From Streptomyces sp. S.PB5 (GTDB lineage: Bacteria > Actinomycetota > Actinomycetes > Streptomycetales > Streptomycetaceae), in contig NZ_JAQMWP010000007.1 of the NCBI RefSeq assembly GCF_030403745.1, positions 1 to 64,000 on the forward strand: a stretch of DNA of 64,000 nucleotides, in the 5' to 3' direction. Positions within the stretch are counted from its first letter, which is position 1; each line of letters starts with the position of its first letter. Position numbers and translations under genes: made by a program. This document shows, piece by piece, positions 43,309-54,571 of this stretch. The notes under the pieces were generated by a model. That model had not been told where the DNA came from. It did no database searches and was given only the letters and a program-made list of their open reading frames with translations.

Positions 43309-44169
43309 GTGACCGATGACCCGAAGAGGCCCGCGAATCCCACCGGCCTCGGCCGGGTGTTCAACGAGGTGCCGGAGCTCTACGACCGGGTCCGGCCCGG
43401 GTATCCCGACGAGTTGTTCGCGGACCTCGTCGCCGTCACCGGCATGGGCGAAGGGTCGTCGGTACTGGAAGTGGGCTGCGGTACCGGGCAGGCGACGCGG
43501 TCGCTGGCGGCGCTCGGATGCGCGGTGACCGCCGTGGAGCCGGGCCCGGACATGGCCGCGCTCGCTCGGCGGCGGATGGCGTCTTTCGACGACGTCGCGG
43601 TCGAGATGTCGACGTTCGAGGAGTGGGACGACCGCGGGCGGCGCTTCGATGTTCTCGTGGCCGCGTCCTCGTGGCACTGGGTCGACCCGTCGGTCGGCTG
43701 GCGGCGGGCGCACGAGGTGCTCCGGCCCGGAGGATGGGCGGCGTTGCTGGGCAACGTCGTGGTCCGCCGGCCGGACGAGCCGGAGGTGTACGCCGAGACC
43801 GCCGATCTCCACGAGCGGTACTGCCCGGGGAACCCCGACTGGGGACATCCGCCGCTGGAGGACGAGGTGCTCACCACCGACGAGGGGTGGGGCCCGGTCG
43901 CCGGTCCCGGAGGGTTGTTCGGCCCCGCGATCGTGCGCTTCTACCCGACCGTCCAGTGGTTCGACGGGGACGGCTTCGCCGATCACCTCCGCTCGTTGTC
44001 GCTGTATCGCAAGCTCGACCGTGAGGTCCGTGAGCCCCTCCTCGACGCCGTCGCCGAACGGATCCGCACCCGGCTGGGTGATCGGGTATCGCGGCGCTGT
44101 CTGACGGTGCTGCGTGTCGGGCAGCGCGTCGACGACGGGGCCGAGGGCGGGCCGGGGAGCGATGGCTAG
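43309..44169 (+). CDS. Class I SAM-dependent methyltransferase
   Basis: 286 residues from GTG 43309. Motif I is VLEVGCGTGQAT, then AVEPGPDMAALA, and the conserved ASSWHWVDPSVGWRRAHEVL with LRPGGWAAL of the UbiE/Methyltransf_11 type. No specific substrate can be assigned. It starts 59 bp after the terminator and overlaps the convergent LysR gene by 4 bp at the 3' end. Confidence 0.85.
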   Translation: MTDDPKRPANPTGLGRVFNEVPELYDRVRPGYPDELFADLVAVTGMGEGSSVLEVGCGTGQATRSLAALGCAVTAVEPGPDMAALARRRMASFDDVAVEMSTFEEWDDRGRRFDVLVAASSWHWVDPSVGWRRAHEVLRPGGWAALLGNVVVRRPDEPEVYAETADLHERYCPGNPDWGHPPLEDEVLTTDEGWGPVAGPGGLFGPAIVRFYPTVQWFDGDGFADHLRSLSLYRKLDREVREPLLDAVAERIRTRLGDRVSRRCLTVLRVGQRVDDGAEGGPGSDG

Positions 44170-45035
44170 GTGAGGTGGCGCAGCAGCGCGGTGACCGCGG
44201 GCGGTGCCTCGCCGGGTGGACGGACCACCATGACCTTCCAGTTCGGGGCGTGCCGGTCGAAGCGGTACTGGGGCAGGTCGGGGAAGCGGTCCGCGATGGA
44301 GGGCGGCATGATGCAGACCGCCAGGTCGTTGCGGACCAGCTCGGCGGCGGCCACGATGTCGTTCACCTCGAAGGGTGTGCTGCGGTCGACGCCCGCGCTG
44401 CGGAAGGCCCGGTCGACGGCGTCCCGGATGGCCCAGCCCGGGGTGAAGTCCACGAGGGGCAGCCGGGCGGCGTCGGCGAGGGAGACGGTGCCGTTCGGCG
44501 TCGCGCCGGGGACGACGCGGCGGGGTGCCGTCAGGAGCACCATGTCCTCGCGGGACAGCAGCCGGGTGGTGAGTCCGCGCTGCTGCTGCCGGTCGAGGGC
44601 GACCACGGCCAGGTCGACCGTGCCGTCGCGCAGCGCCTGCCGGATGTCGGCCACCGCCGCCTGACGCAGCCGGACCACCACCCCCGGATGCTCCGCCCGC
44701 AGCGAGGCGAGGGCGTGGTGCAGCCCGGCCCACACGCCCTGCATCGTGCCGACCGTCACGCGCCCGCGCAGCTGTCCCTTCACCGCGTCGACCGCCTCGC
44801 GAGCCAGTTCGGCGGAGCGGAGGGTCGCCCGGGCCGCCGGTACGAACGCCTCGCCGGCCGGGGTCAGCGCGACCCGGTGTGTCGTACGGTCGAACAGCGG
44901 GGTGCCCAGCTCGCGTTCGAGGGCCCGGACCGTGCTGGACACCGCGGACTGGACCACGTGCAGGCGCCGCGCCGCCGCCGTGAACCCGCCCGCGTCGGCC
45001 ACCGCGACGACGACCTCCATCTGCCGCAGATCCAT
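44166..45035 (-). CDS. LysR-family transcriptional regulator
   Basis: 289 residues. The N-terminal HTH (MDLRQMEVVVAVADAGGFTA, AARRLHVVQSAVSSTVRALE) is followed by a substrate-binding domain beginning at about 90 (RVTVGTMQGVWAGLH). ATG 45035 fits the family's usual first residues. Located 125 bp downstream of an MFS efflux gene on the same strand, it may regulate that gene. Inducer unknown. Confidence 0.88.
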   Translation of the reverse strand: MDLRQMEVVVAVADAGGFTAAARRLHVVQSAVSSTVRALERELGTPLFDRTTHRVALTPAGEAFVPAARATLRSAELAREAVDAVKGQLRGRVTVGTMQGVWAGLHHALASLRAEHPGVVVRLRQAAVADIRQALRDGTVDLAVVALDRQQQRGLTTRLLSREDMVLLTAPRRVVPGATPNGTVSLADAARLPLVDFTPGWAIRDAVDRAFRSAGVDRSTPFEVNDIVAAAELVRNDLAVCIMPPSIADRFPDLPQYRFDRHAPNWKVMVVRPPGEAPPAVTALLRHLT

Positions 45036-45159
45036 CAGCTGCTCCCGCCCGGGCCGTGCCCGGTCCGATGTCTTCCGGTCTGCGCCGCATCGTAGGCGAT
45101 CGGTGAACGTGGGCAGGGCGGGCGGGAATTGGGCGCACATCGTGTCGGGCCGTCCGCCG

Positions 45160-46389
45160 TCACCGGCTGACCGGGTCCGTGCGCCGCGGGCGGTGCTCGG
45201 TGAGCCAGTAGAGGAGGGCGGCCACCGGGAGCGCGGCGCCCAGGACGGTGAGACCGGTCCAGCCGCCTGCGTGGTAGACGACCGAGCCGAGCTGGGAGCC
45301 CGCCGCGCCACCGAGGAAGAAGATGGCGATGAAGGCGCTGTTGAGGCGGGCGCGGGCGTCGGGATCGAGCTGGTAGACGGTGTGCTGGCCGAGGATCAGC
45401 GTGGTCTGTACGGCCATGTCGATCAGGATCGCGGCCAGGGCGATGAGCACGACGCTGTGCCCGCCGAGGCCGGCGAGCGCGAAGGCCAGGGCGGCGACCA
45501 CGAAGGCGGCACCGGTCATCGGGCGGACGAGTCCTCGGTCGGCCCAGTGCCCGGCGAACGGGGCTACAGCCGCCCCGGCCGCCCCGACGAGGGCGAACAG
45601 ACCGACGGCGAGCGACGAGTAGTGGAAACGCGGTCCCGTCAGGACGAAGGAGACGGTGGTCCAGAAGGCGCTGAACGCACCGAACATGGCGGCCTGGTAG
45701 AGGCCCCTGCGCACCAGCGCGGGGTGCGTGCGCACCAGCCGGGCGGTGGAACGCAGGACGTGGTGGTACGGCATGGTCGTGGTCGGCGCGTGCTGCGGCA
45801 GGGCCAGCCGCAGCGCCACGGCGAGTACGGCCATGAGGGCGGCCGAGCCGAGGAAGACGACCCGCCAGCCGGCGAGGCCGGAGACCAGGCTGCTGAGCGT
45901 GCGGGAGAGCAGGATGCCGGTGAGCAGGCCGCTCATCACCCGGCCGACGATGCGGCCGCGGGCGTGGTCGGGGGCGAGGCTCGCCGCGAAGGGCACCAGG
46001 ATCTGGGCGACGACCGAGGTGGCACCGGCGACCAGCGAGGCGATCAGCAGTACGGGGAAGTTCGGGGCGAGCCCGGCCGTCACCAGGGCGAGGGTGGTGA
46101 CCGCCAGCAGGGCGGTGACCAGGTTGCGCTTCTCCAGCCGGTCGCCGAGCGGGACCAGGAACAGCATGCCGATCACATAGCCGACCTGGGTGAGGGTGAT
46201 CAGCGCTCCGGCGGTGGCCGCGCTGGTGTGGAAGACGTCGCTGAGCGAGGACAGCAGGGGCTGCGCGTAGTAGAGGTTGGCGACCGTCATGCCGGAGGCG
46301 ACGGCCAGCAGCGCGACCAGTCGGCCGGGTACGCCGTGCGGGGTGTCGGGGGTGGCGGACACGCTCTGGGTCGCGGGTGTCGCGGACAT
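45160..46389 (-). CDS. MFS transporter (drug-efflux type)
   Basis: 409 residues, twelve membrane helices. VASGMTVANLYYAQPLLSSL near helix 1 is characteristic of the YnfM/NepI-like group, and PLGDRLEKRN is loop 2-3 motif A. GAAG precedes ATG 46389. An inverted repeat GGAGATGA (46450-46457) / TCATCTCC (46471-46478) lies about 60-90 bp upstream as a possible operator. Substrate unknown; proton-coupled efflux is likely. Confidence 0.85.
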   Translation of the reverse strand: MSATPATQSVSATPDTPHGVPGRLVALLAVASGMTVANLYYAQPLLSSLSDVFHTSAATAGALITLTQVGYVIGMLFLVPLGDRLEKRNLVTALLAVTTLALVTAGLAPNFPVLLIASLVAGATSVVAQILVPFAASLAPDHARGRIVGRVMSGLLTGILLSRTLSSLVSGLAGWRVVFLGSAALMAVLAVALRLALPQHAPTTTMPYHHVLRSTARLVRTHPALVRRGLYQAAMFGAFSAFWTTVSFVLTGPRFHYSSLAVGLFALVGAAGAAVAPFAGHWADRGLVRPMTGAAFVVAALAFALAGLGGHSVVLIALAAILIDMAVQTTLILGQHTVYQLDPDARARLNSAFIAIFFLGGAAGSQLGSVVYHAGGWTGLTVLGAALPVAALLYWLTEHRPRRTDPVSR

Positions 46390-46524
46390 GTGCACCTTCT
46401 TTCGTCACGCACGTCAGCAACGGTCCGCCGCGGTTCCTTCCTCACTGGAGGAGATGATCGGTGATGTCAGTCATCTCCATCAGAGATGGATCGCAGGAGG
46501 TCTCCACCATGGGGAGCAGAAGTC

Positions 46525-47403
46525 CTAGGCCGCCGCTGCCGCCCTGCGCGCTCCCCACCGCCGGGTCCGGTGCTTGCCGGCGACACGGCAGAGGACGTAG
46601 ATCGTGAACGAGACGGTGGTGACATAGGGGCTGATCGGGATGGAGCTGCCCAGGGCGAGCAGGATGCCGCCCTCGATGGAGAGGACGGCGAAGAGCACGC
46701 TGAGGGCGGGGAGCAGCACCGGGGACGCCGTGATGCGGGCGGCGGCCGCGGCCGGGGTGACGACGAGGCTCAACACCAGGAGCGCGCCCACGACCTGGAC
46801 CGACAGGGCCACCGCGAGACCGAGCACGAGCATGAAGGCGAACGACAGTCCGCGCACCGGCACACCGCGCGCTTCGGCGACATCGGGGTCGGCGCTGGCG
46901 AAGGCCAGCGGCCGCCACATCACCGCCAGCGCGACCACGACCAGGGCCGAAGTGCCCAGCAGCCAGGCCATCTGGGGGGTGTCGACGGCGACGATCTGCC
47001 CGGTCAGCAGGCCGAACTTGTTGGCCGCGCGGCCCTTGTAGAGAGCGAGGAAGAGCACGCCGAGACCCAGGCCGAAGGGCATGATGATGCCGATCACCGA
47101 GTTGCGGTCCCGGGCTCTCGCCCCGAGGACGCCGATCGTGCCGGCCGCGAGCAGCGAACCGACGATCGACCCCGCCACGATGTCGGTCCCCAGCAGCAGT
47201 GCCGCCGAGGCGCCCGCGAAGGACAACTCGCTGATGCCGTGCACCGCGAAGGGCAGATCGCGCATCATCACGAAGACCCCGGCGAGGCCGCCGACCAGGC
47301 CGAGGGCGGCCCCGGCGACGAGCGAGTTGCGGACCAGTGCGAGGAGTTCGCCGTAGTTCTCGAAGCTGAAGATCTGGTGCCAGATCCCGTCGGCGAACGT
47401 CAT
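46525..47403 (-). CDS. Zinc/manganese-type ABC transporter permease
   Basis: 292 residues with about eight to nine helices. PFAVHGISELSFAGASAALL and the later SVQVVGALLVLSLVVTPAAA, with IVGSLLAAG, match the ABC-3 (ZnuB/AztB) family. The C-terminus is basic and Ala-rich. ATG 47403 overlaps the stop of the ATPase gene. It is the last gene of the uptake operon. Confidence 0.87.
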   Translation of the reverse strand: MTFADGIWHQIFSFENYGELLALVRNSLVAGAALGLVGGLAGVFVMMRDLPFAVHGISELSFAGASAALLLGTDIVAGSIVGSLLAAGTIGVLGARARDRNSVIGIIMPFGLGLGVLFLALYKGRAANKFGLLTGQIVAVDTPQMAWLLGTSALVVVALAVMWRPLAFASADPDVAEARGVPVRGLSFAFMLVLGLAVALSVQVVGALLVLSLVVTPAAAAARITASPVLLPALSVLFAVLSIEGGILLALGSSIPISPYVTTVSFTIYVLCRVAGKHRTRRWGARRAAAAA

Positions 47404-48308
47404 GAGCTCATCTCCTCGACGGCGGGGGCGATGGGGGTCCCCCCGCTCGAGCGAAGTCGAGAGTGGGGGAGGGGCGGCGCGGCCGTCTCGTCCGGGGCGC
47501 CGACGACCACGACCCGCCCCTGCACGCGGACCACGTCGACCCGCGTGCCGTACAGCCGGGACAGGGACTGCGAGGTCAGGACCTCCTCCGGAGTGCCGAC
47601 CCGGTGACCGGCGCGGGCCAGGTACAGCACCCGGTCCACCAGGCCGAGCACGGGGTTGATCTCGTGCGTCACGAACACCACGGCCGTGCCGTGCGAACGG
47701 CGGCGGGCGTCGACCAGTTCGGTGACCGCCCGCTGGTGGTGCAGGTCCAGGGAGAGCAGCGGTTCGTCGCACAGCAGGATCCGCGGATCGGTCGCCAACG
47801 CCTGCCCGATGCGCACGCGTTGCCGTTCACCGCCCGACAGCATGCCGAGGGGCACGTCCGCGTACGCCGACGCCCCGACCGACTCCAGGATCTCGTCGAC
47901 GCGTCGGCGGACCGCGGCCGTCCGCAGCCTCGGTCCGAAGCGGTGCCCGTCGATGCCGAACCGCACCAGGTCGCGGGCGCGCAGTATGGCCTGGGCGGAC
48001 AACTCCGCCTGCTGGGGCACGTATCCGATCCGCCGGGCCGCCTCGCGCGGGGAGCCGCCGAGGACGGTCAGGGTCCCGGCGGAGAGCGGCTGCCGGCCCA
48101 GCAGGGCCCGTACGAAGCTGGTCTTGCCCGCCCCGTTAGGGCCGAGGACGGCCACGAACTCCCCTGGGCGCACGTCGAGTTCGAGGTCTCGCCAGACGAC
48201 GCGGTCGCCGTACGACAGGGCGGCCCCACGCAGGCTGACGACCGCGCCGGTGCCGCCCTGTGCCGGGATCAGGGCCGGGGCCGTGGCGCGGAGGCCGGGG
48301 CCCCTCAC
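47400..48308 (-). CDS. Metal ABC transporter ATP-binding protein
   Basis: 302 residues from GTG 48308. Walker A is GPNGAGKTSF, the Q-loop is YVPQQAEL, the signature is LSGGERQRV, Walker B is ILLCDEPLLSLD and the switch His is VTHEIN. It energises zinc import with the permease and lipoprotein genes, to which it is coupled at both ends. The C-terminal 40 residues are a low-complexity extension. Confidence 0.88.
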   Translation of the reverse strand: MRGPGLRATAPALIPAQGGTGAVVSLRGAALSYGDRVVWRDLELDVRPGEFVAVLGPNGAGKTSFVRALLGRQPLSAGTLTVLGGSPREAARRIGYVPQQAELSAQAILRARDLVRFGIDGHRFGPRLRTAAVRRRVDEILESVGASAYADVPLGMLSGGERQRVRIGQALATDPRILLCDEPLLSLDLHHQRAVTELVDARRRSHGTAVVFVTHEINPVLGLVDRVLYLARAGHRVGTPEEVLTSQSLSRLYGTRVDVVRVQGRVVVVGAPDETAAPPLPHSRLRSSGGTPIAPAVEEMSS

Positions 48309-49240
48309 CTGTCCAGCGCGCTCGCGAGCGCGTCGACGTTGGAGGTCATCCAGCCGAGGTAGTCCTTGCCCTGGGGCAGGGTCTCGGTCACCGGTACGAC
48401 GGGGATGCCGGCCGCCTTGGCCGCGGCCTCGGCCTTCTCGGTCTGCGGGCCGGAGGTCTGCTCGTTGTAGACCAGCGCCTGGACCTTCTTGCCGGAGAAC
48501 AGCGCCAGCGTGGCCTGGAGGACCTTGGGGGAGACGTCGTCGCCCTCCTCGATGGCCTCGCTGAACTCCTCGGGCGTGGCGTCCTTCAGGCCGCTCGCGT
48601 CGATCATGTACAGCGGCACGGGCTCGGTGATGGCCACCGATTCGCCGGCGTGGGCCTTCTTGATCTGCGCTTCCTTGGTCTCCAGCGGCTGGAGTTTCGC
48701 CTTGAAGGCCTCGGCGTTCCGGGTGAACGTGGCCGCGTCGCCCGGGTCGGCCTTGCCGAGGGCGACGGCGATGCTGTCGGCGAGCTTGGCGACGGTCGGG
48801 AAGTCGTACCAGACGTGCTCGTTGAGCTCGCCGCCCTTCGGGGCGCTCTTGCCGGAGATCTTGACGGCGTTGATGACCTCGGCGGAGGAGCCACCGCTCT
48901 TCAGCATGCGGTCCACGAAGTCGTCGTAGCCGCCGCCGTTCTCGACGACGACCTTCGCCTTCGACAGGGCCAGCTGGTTCTGGGTGCTGGCCTCGTAGGA
49001 GTGCGGGTCCTGGTCCGGGTCGCTGATGACCGAGGTGACGTCGACCTTCGAGCCGCCGATCTGGCCGACGATGTCGCCGTAGACGTTCGTCGAGGCCACG
49101 ACGGGTATCGCGGACGCGGCCGCCGGGCTCGGTGCGGCGCTCCCGTCGCTGTCGGAGTCCGACGAGCCGCAGCCCGCCAGGACGACCAGCGAGGCGCCGG
49201 TGAGCAGGACGGCGAGGCGCCGGGACGGGGGCGTGGGCAT
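48305..49240 (-). CDS. Zinc-binding lipoprotein of the ABC transporter (ZnuA/AztC-like)
   Basis: 311 residues from ATG 49240, with a lipobox LAGC (VVLAGCGSS) after a signal helix. Metal-binding candidates are His in DPHSYEAS and His in NEHVWYD, then an acidic region near ALVYNEQ, in the cluster A-I (ZnuA) pattern. The third canonical His is less clear. Ser/Asp-rich linker after the Cys. Two Zur-like boxes upstream indicate zinc-responsive control. Confidence 0.85.
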   Translation of the reverse strand: MPTPPSRRLAVLLTGASLVVLAGCGSSDSDSDGSAAPSPAAASAIPVVASTNVYGDIVGQIGGSKVDVTSVISDPDQDPHSYEASTQNQLALSKAKVVVENGGGYDDFVDRMLKSGGSSAEVINAVKISGKSAPKGGELNEHVWYDFPTVAKLADSIAVALGKADPGDAATFTRNAEAFKAKLQPLETKEAQIKKAHAGESVAITEPVPLYMIDASGLKDATPEEFSEAIEEGDDVSPKVLQATLALFSGKKVQALVYNEQTSGPQTEKAEAAAKAAGIPVVPVTETLPQGKDYLGWMTSNVDALASALDR

Positions 49241-49287
49241 GGATCCTCCACGGAGGGGTGGAACAAGGGGACGCACGCCACGCTAGA

Positions 49288-49342
49288 TGAAAACGAATGT
49301 CAGAAGTGCGTTCGAGCCCGTTCTATGTGAAAACCATTGCCA
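49288..49342 (-). promoter_or_regulatory. Two Zur-like boxes upstream of the zinc uptake operon
   Basis: TGAAAACGAATGTCA (49288-49302) and TGAAAACCATTGCCA (49328-49342) both resemble the 15-bp actinobacterial Zur consensus (TGA-A-A to T-CA dyad). They are 40 bp apart, 48 and 88 bp upstream of the lipoprotein start, so zinc-loaded Zur would repress the operon. Confidence 0.65.
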
Positions 49343-49417
49343 ATACTTGACGTGGGCGGCTCCGTGCCGGGAGTGAAGCCGGAGAGCTGCCGGGTGGTGC
49401 CGCGGTGGCGCCGCTGA

Positions 49418-50397
49418 TCAGGCAGAACCCTCGCCGAACGCGCCCAGGATGCGCTCGGCGGCCAGCGTGGCCGTCAGCCGGCCCTCCCTCACCTGCTGTT
49501 CGAGAGCGGGCGCGACAGCCCGTACCGCCGGGTCGGCGTGCAGTCGGCCGAGGAGTTCGTCGCGGACCATGCTCCAGGTCCAGTCGACCTGCTGGTCGCG
49601 GCGCTTGGCGGTGAGCCGGCCCGTGGAGTCCAGCAGGGTGCGGTGCTGCTCCAGGCGCTCCCAGACGGTGTCCAGGCCGGTCGACTCACGGGCGCTGCAG
49701 CTGAGCACCGGCGGGGTCCAGGCCGCGTCCTTGCCGTGCATCAGACGCAGCGCGCCCGACAGCTCCCGCGCCGCCGCCTGGGCGTCACGCTGGTGCGGGC
49801 CGTCGGCCTTGTTGACGGCGATCACGTCGGCCAGTTCCAGGACGCCCTTCTTGATGCCCTGGAGCTGGTCGCCGGTGCGGGCGAGGGAGAGCAGCAGGAA
49901 GGAGTCGACCATGTTCGCCACGGCCGTCTCGGACTGCCCGACACCGACCGTCTCGACCAGGATCACGTCGTAGCCGGCCGCCTCCATCACCACCATCGAC
50001 TCGCGCGTCGCCTTGGCGACCCCGCCCAGCGTGCCCGCGCTGGGGGAGGGGCGGACGAAGGCGGCCGGGTCGACGGCCAGGCGCTCCATACGCGTCTTGT
50101 CGCCCAGGATCGAGCCGCCCGTGCGGGTCGAGGACGGGTCGACGGCGAGGACCGCGACCCGGTGCCCCAGCGAGGTCAGCATGGTGCCGAACGCGTCGAT
50201 GAACGTCGACTTGCCGACCCCCGGCACCCCGCTGACACCGATCCGCCGCGCCCGGCCGCTGTGCGGCAGCAGCTCGGTGAGCAACTCCTGTGCCAGCACC
50301 CGGTGCTGTGGCCGGGTGGACTCGACGAGCGTGATGGCGCGGGCGATCAGCGCGCGCTTCCCGTCGAGCACACCCTTCACATAGGTGTCGACATCGA

Positions 50398-50401
<4 letters not shown>
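49418..50401 (-). CDS. meaB: Methylmalonyl-CoA mutase-associated GTPase MeaB
   Basis: 327 residues. The P-loop is GVSGVPGVGKSTF, then DPSSTRTGGSILGDKTRM, a strictly conserved MeaB/ArgK motif; ETVGVGQSE is switch and NKAD the guanine-specificity loop. MeaB guards cobalamin loading and reactivates the mutase. GTG 50401 overlaps the mutB stop, and order mutA-mutB-meaB is standard in actinobacteria. Confidence 0.93.
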
Positions 50402-52577
<2,176 letters not shown>

Positions 52578-52581
<4 letters not shown>

Positions 52582-54389
52582 CGGGACACTCCCATGCGGT
52601 CGAGGGTGGCGGAGAGCACGGCCACGGCGTCGCAGCCCGCGAAGACGAACGCGTCGACCCCGGCGTACTCCCCGGGACGCCCGGCGAGGAACACGTGCGT
52701 GGCACCGGCCGCCTTCAGCTCGGCGGCCGCGGTCGCCGCCTGCTCCTCGTAGAGGGCGTCGCTGGAGCACAGACAGGCCTCGGTGGTCCCGCTGTCCTCG
52801 AAGGAGCCCTCGGTGACCGGCTCGATGCCGCCGGCCTGGAAGAGGTTGGAGGCGAAGGTGAGGCGGGCGGTGTGGGCGGCGGCCGGGCCGAGCGCGGCGA
52901 GGTGGACGCGGGGTCGGCTGCCGGTGGCGGCCAGGTGGGCGTCGGAGCGGGCGCGCAGTTCCTCGAAGGCCTCGTCGCGGCGCACCCGCGGCAGGCCGCC
53001 GGTCAGCGGCGCGGGCGCGGGCTCGCGGACCACCGGCTTCTCGGCCAGATGCGGGAACTCGCTGATGCCGGTGATGGGTTCGCGGCGCTTGGCGAGCTTC
53101 TTGGAGCGCTCCGCCCAGGTGGTCGCCAGGTCGGTGCGCAGCCGGCCCGAGCGCAGTACGGCCGCCTGGCCGCCGTCCCGCTCGATGGTGCGGAAGAACT
53201 CCCAGCCCGCGTGGGCGAGTTCGTCGGTGAGCCGCTCCACGTACCAGGAGCCGCCCGCCGGGTCGATGACCCGGGCCAGGTGGGACTCCTCGATGAGGAT
53301 CGTCGAGGTGTTGCGGGCGATGCGGCGCGCGAACGCGTCCGGCAGCCCGAGCGCGTCGTCGAAGGGGAGCACGGTGACGGAGTCCGCCCCGCCCGCGCCC
53401 GCCGCGAGCGTGGCGATCGTCGCGCGCAGCATGTTCACCCACGGGTCGCGGCGCGTCATCATCACCGGCGAGGTCACGGCGTGCTGCAGCTGAGCGCCCG
53501 CCCGCGGTGCCCCGCAGACCTCGGCCACCCGCGCCCACAGCCGGCGCGCGGCCCGCAGCTTGGCGATGGTCAGGAACTGGTCGGCCGTCGCCGCGTACCG
53601 GAACTCCAGCTGCCCGCAGGCCTGCTCGACGCTCAGCCCTGCCTCGGTCAGCGCCCGCAGACAGGCGACACCGGTCGCGAGCGAGGTGCCCAGCTCCTGT
53701 GCGGCCGAGCCACCGGCCTCGTGGTACGGCAGCGCGTCCACGGTGAACGTGCGCAGTCCGGGGTACTCCTCGGCGACCTGCCGGGCGAGACCGGCCACGG
53801 GAGCGAAGTCGTACGACTGCCCGGTCCGGGCCTCGTGACCGAGCGGGTCGGCGCCCAGGTTGCCGCGCGCCGCGTCCTTGGCGACACCGCGCTCCTCGTA
53901 CAGCCGCAGCAGCGCCTGTGCGGCGGCCTCGGTGTCGCTCCCGGCGTCGAGGACGACCGGCGCCAGGTCGAGATAGACGCCGTCGAGGACACCCGGGAGC
54001 GCGGAGACGGGGATGCCCGCCCCGCCGACGGCCAGCCACAGGGAGGTGACGCCGTTCTCCAGGTCCGTGAGCACCGCGGGGCCGTCGGCCGTGGTGTGCC
54101 GCTGCCGTACGTCCCAGCCGCCGACGGTGTTCCCCTCGGCGCGGCCGGCGCGGACGAACGGGGCGAAACCGGGAAAGCCCGATTCCGGCGCGGCGTCGTG
54201 CGCGGTGTACAGGGGCCGGGTGCGCAACCCGTCCTCGAGCGCGGTGGACAGGGCTTCCTCGGCCTCGGGGCCCTCGACGTCCTTGCCCGACTTGCGCAGC
54301 ACACCCGCCACCAGGCGCTGCCACTGCTCGTGGGACACGTCAGAGAACTCACCGGCCAGCTCAAGCCCGTCGTCAGGCAGGACCGTCAT
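52578..54389 (-). CDS. mutA: Methylmalonyl-CoA mutase small subunit
   Basis: 603 residues. It is homologous to MutB but degenerate in the B12 domain (VHLAALGPAAAHTARLTF in place of DGHDRG), as in all small subunits. The barrel has GWDVRQRH and ARVIDPAGGSWYVERLT. It is structural in the heterodimer. No ribosome site precedes ATG 54389, and a -10-like TAGCAT ends about 8 bases before it, so the mRNA may be leaderless. Two CAAGGTCAC repeats 30 bp apart lie just upstream. Confidence 0.94.
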
Positions 54390-54571
54390 GCTCGGGATGC
54401 TAGGGCAGTGACCTTGAGCGGGAGCAGAGCAAGCGCTGTGACCTTGCCCTCCCCGCCACTGTGACCCAGTTCTCGTTGCGGCCCGAGGCGCTCGCCACGG
54501 GCCTTTCGGGGACGCCCCGCCCGGATCGTCACCCACACCGGTGCCGGGCGTCAATCACCCCGGCGGCCCCC

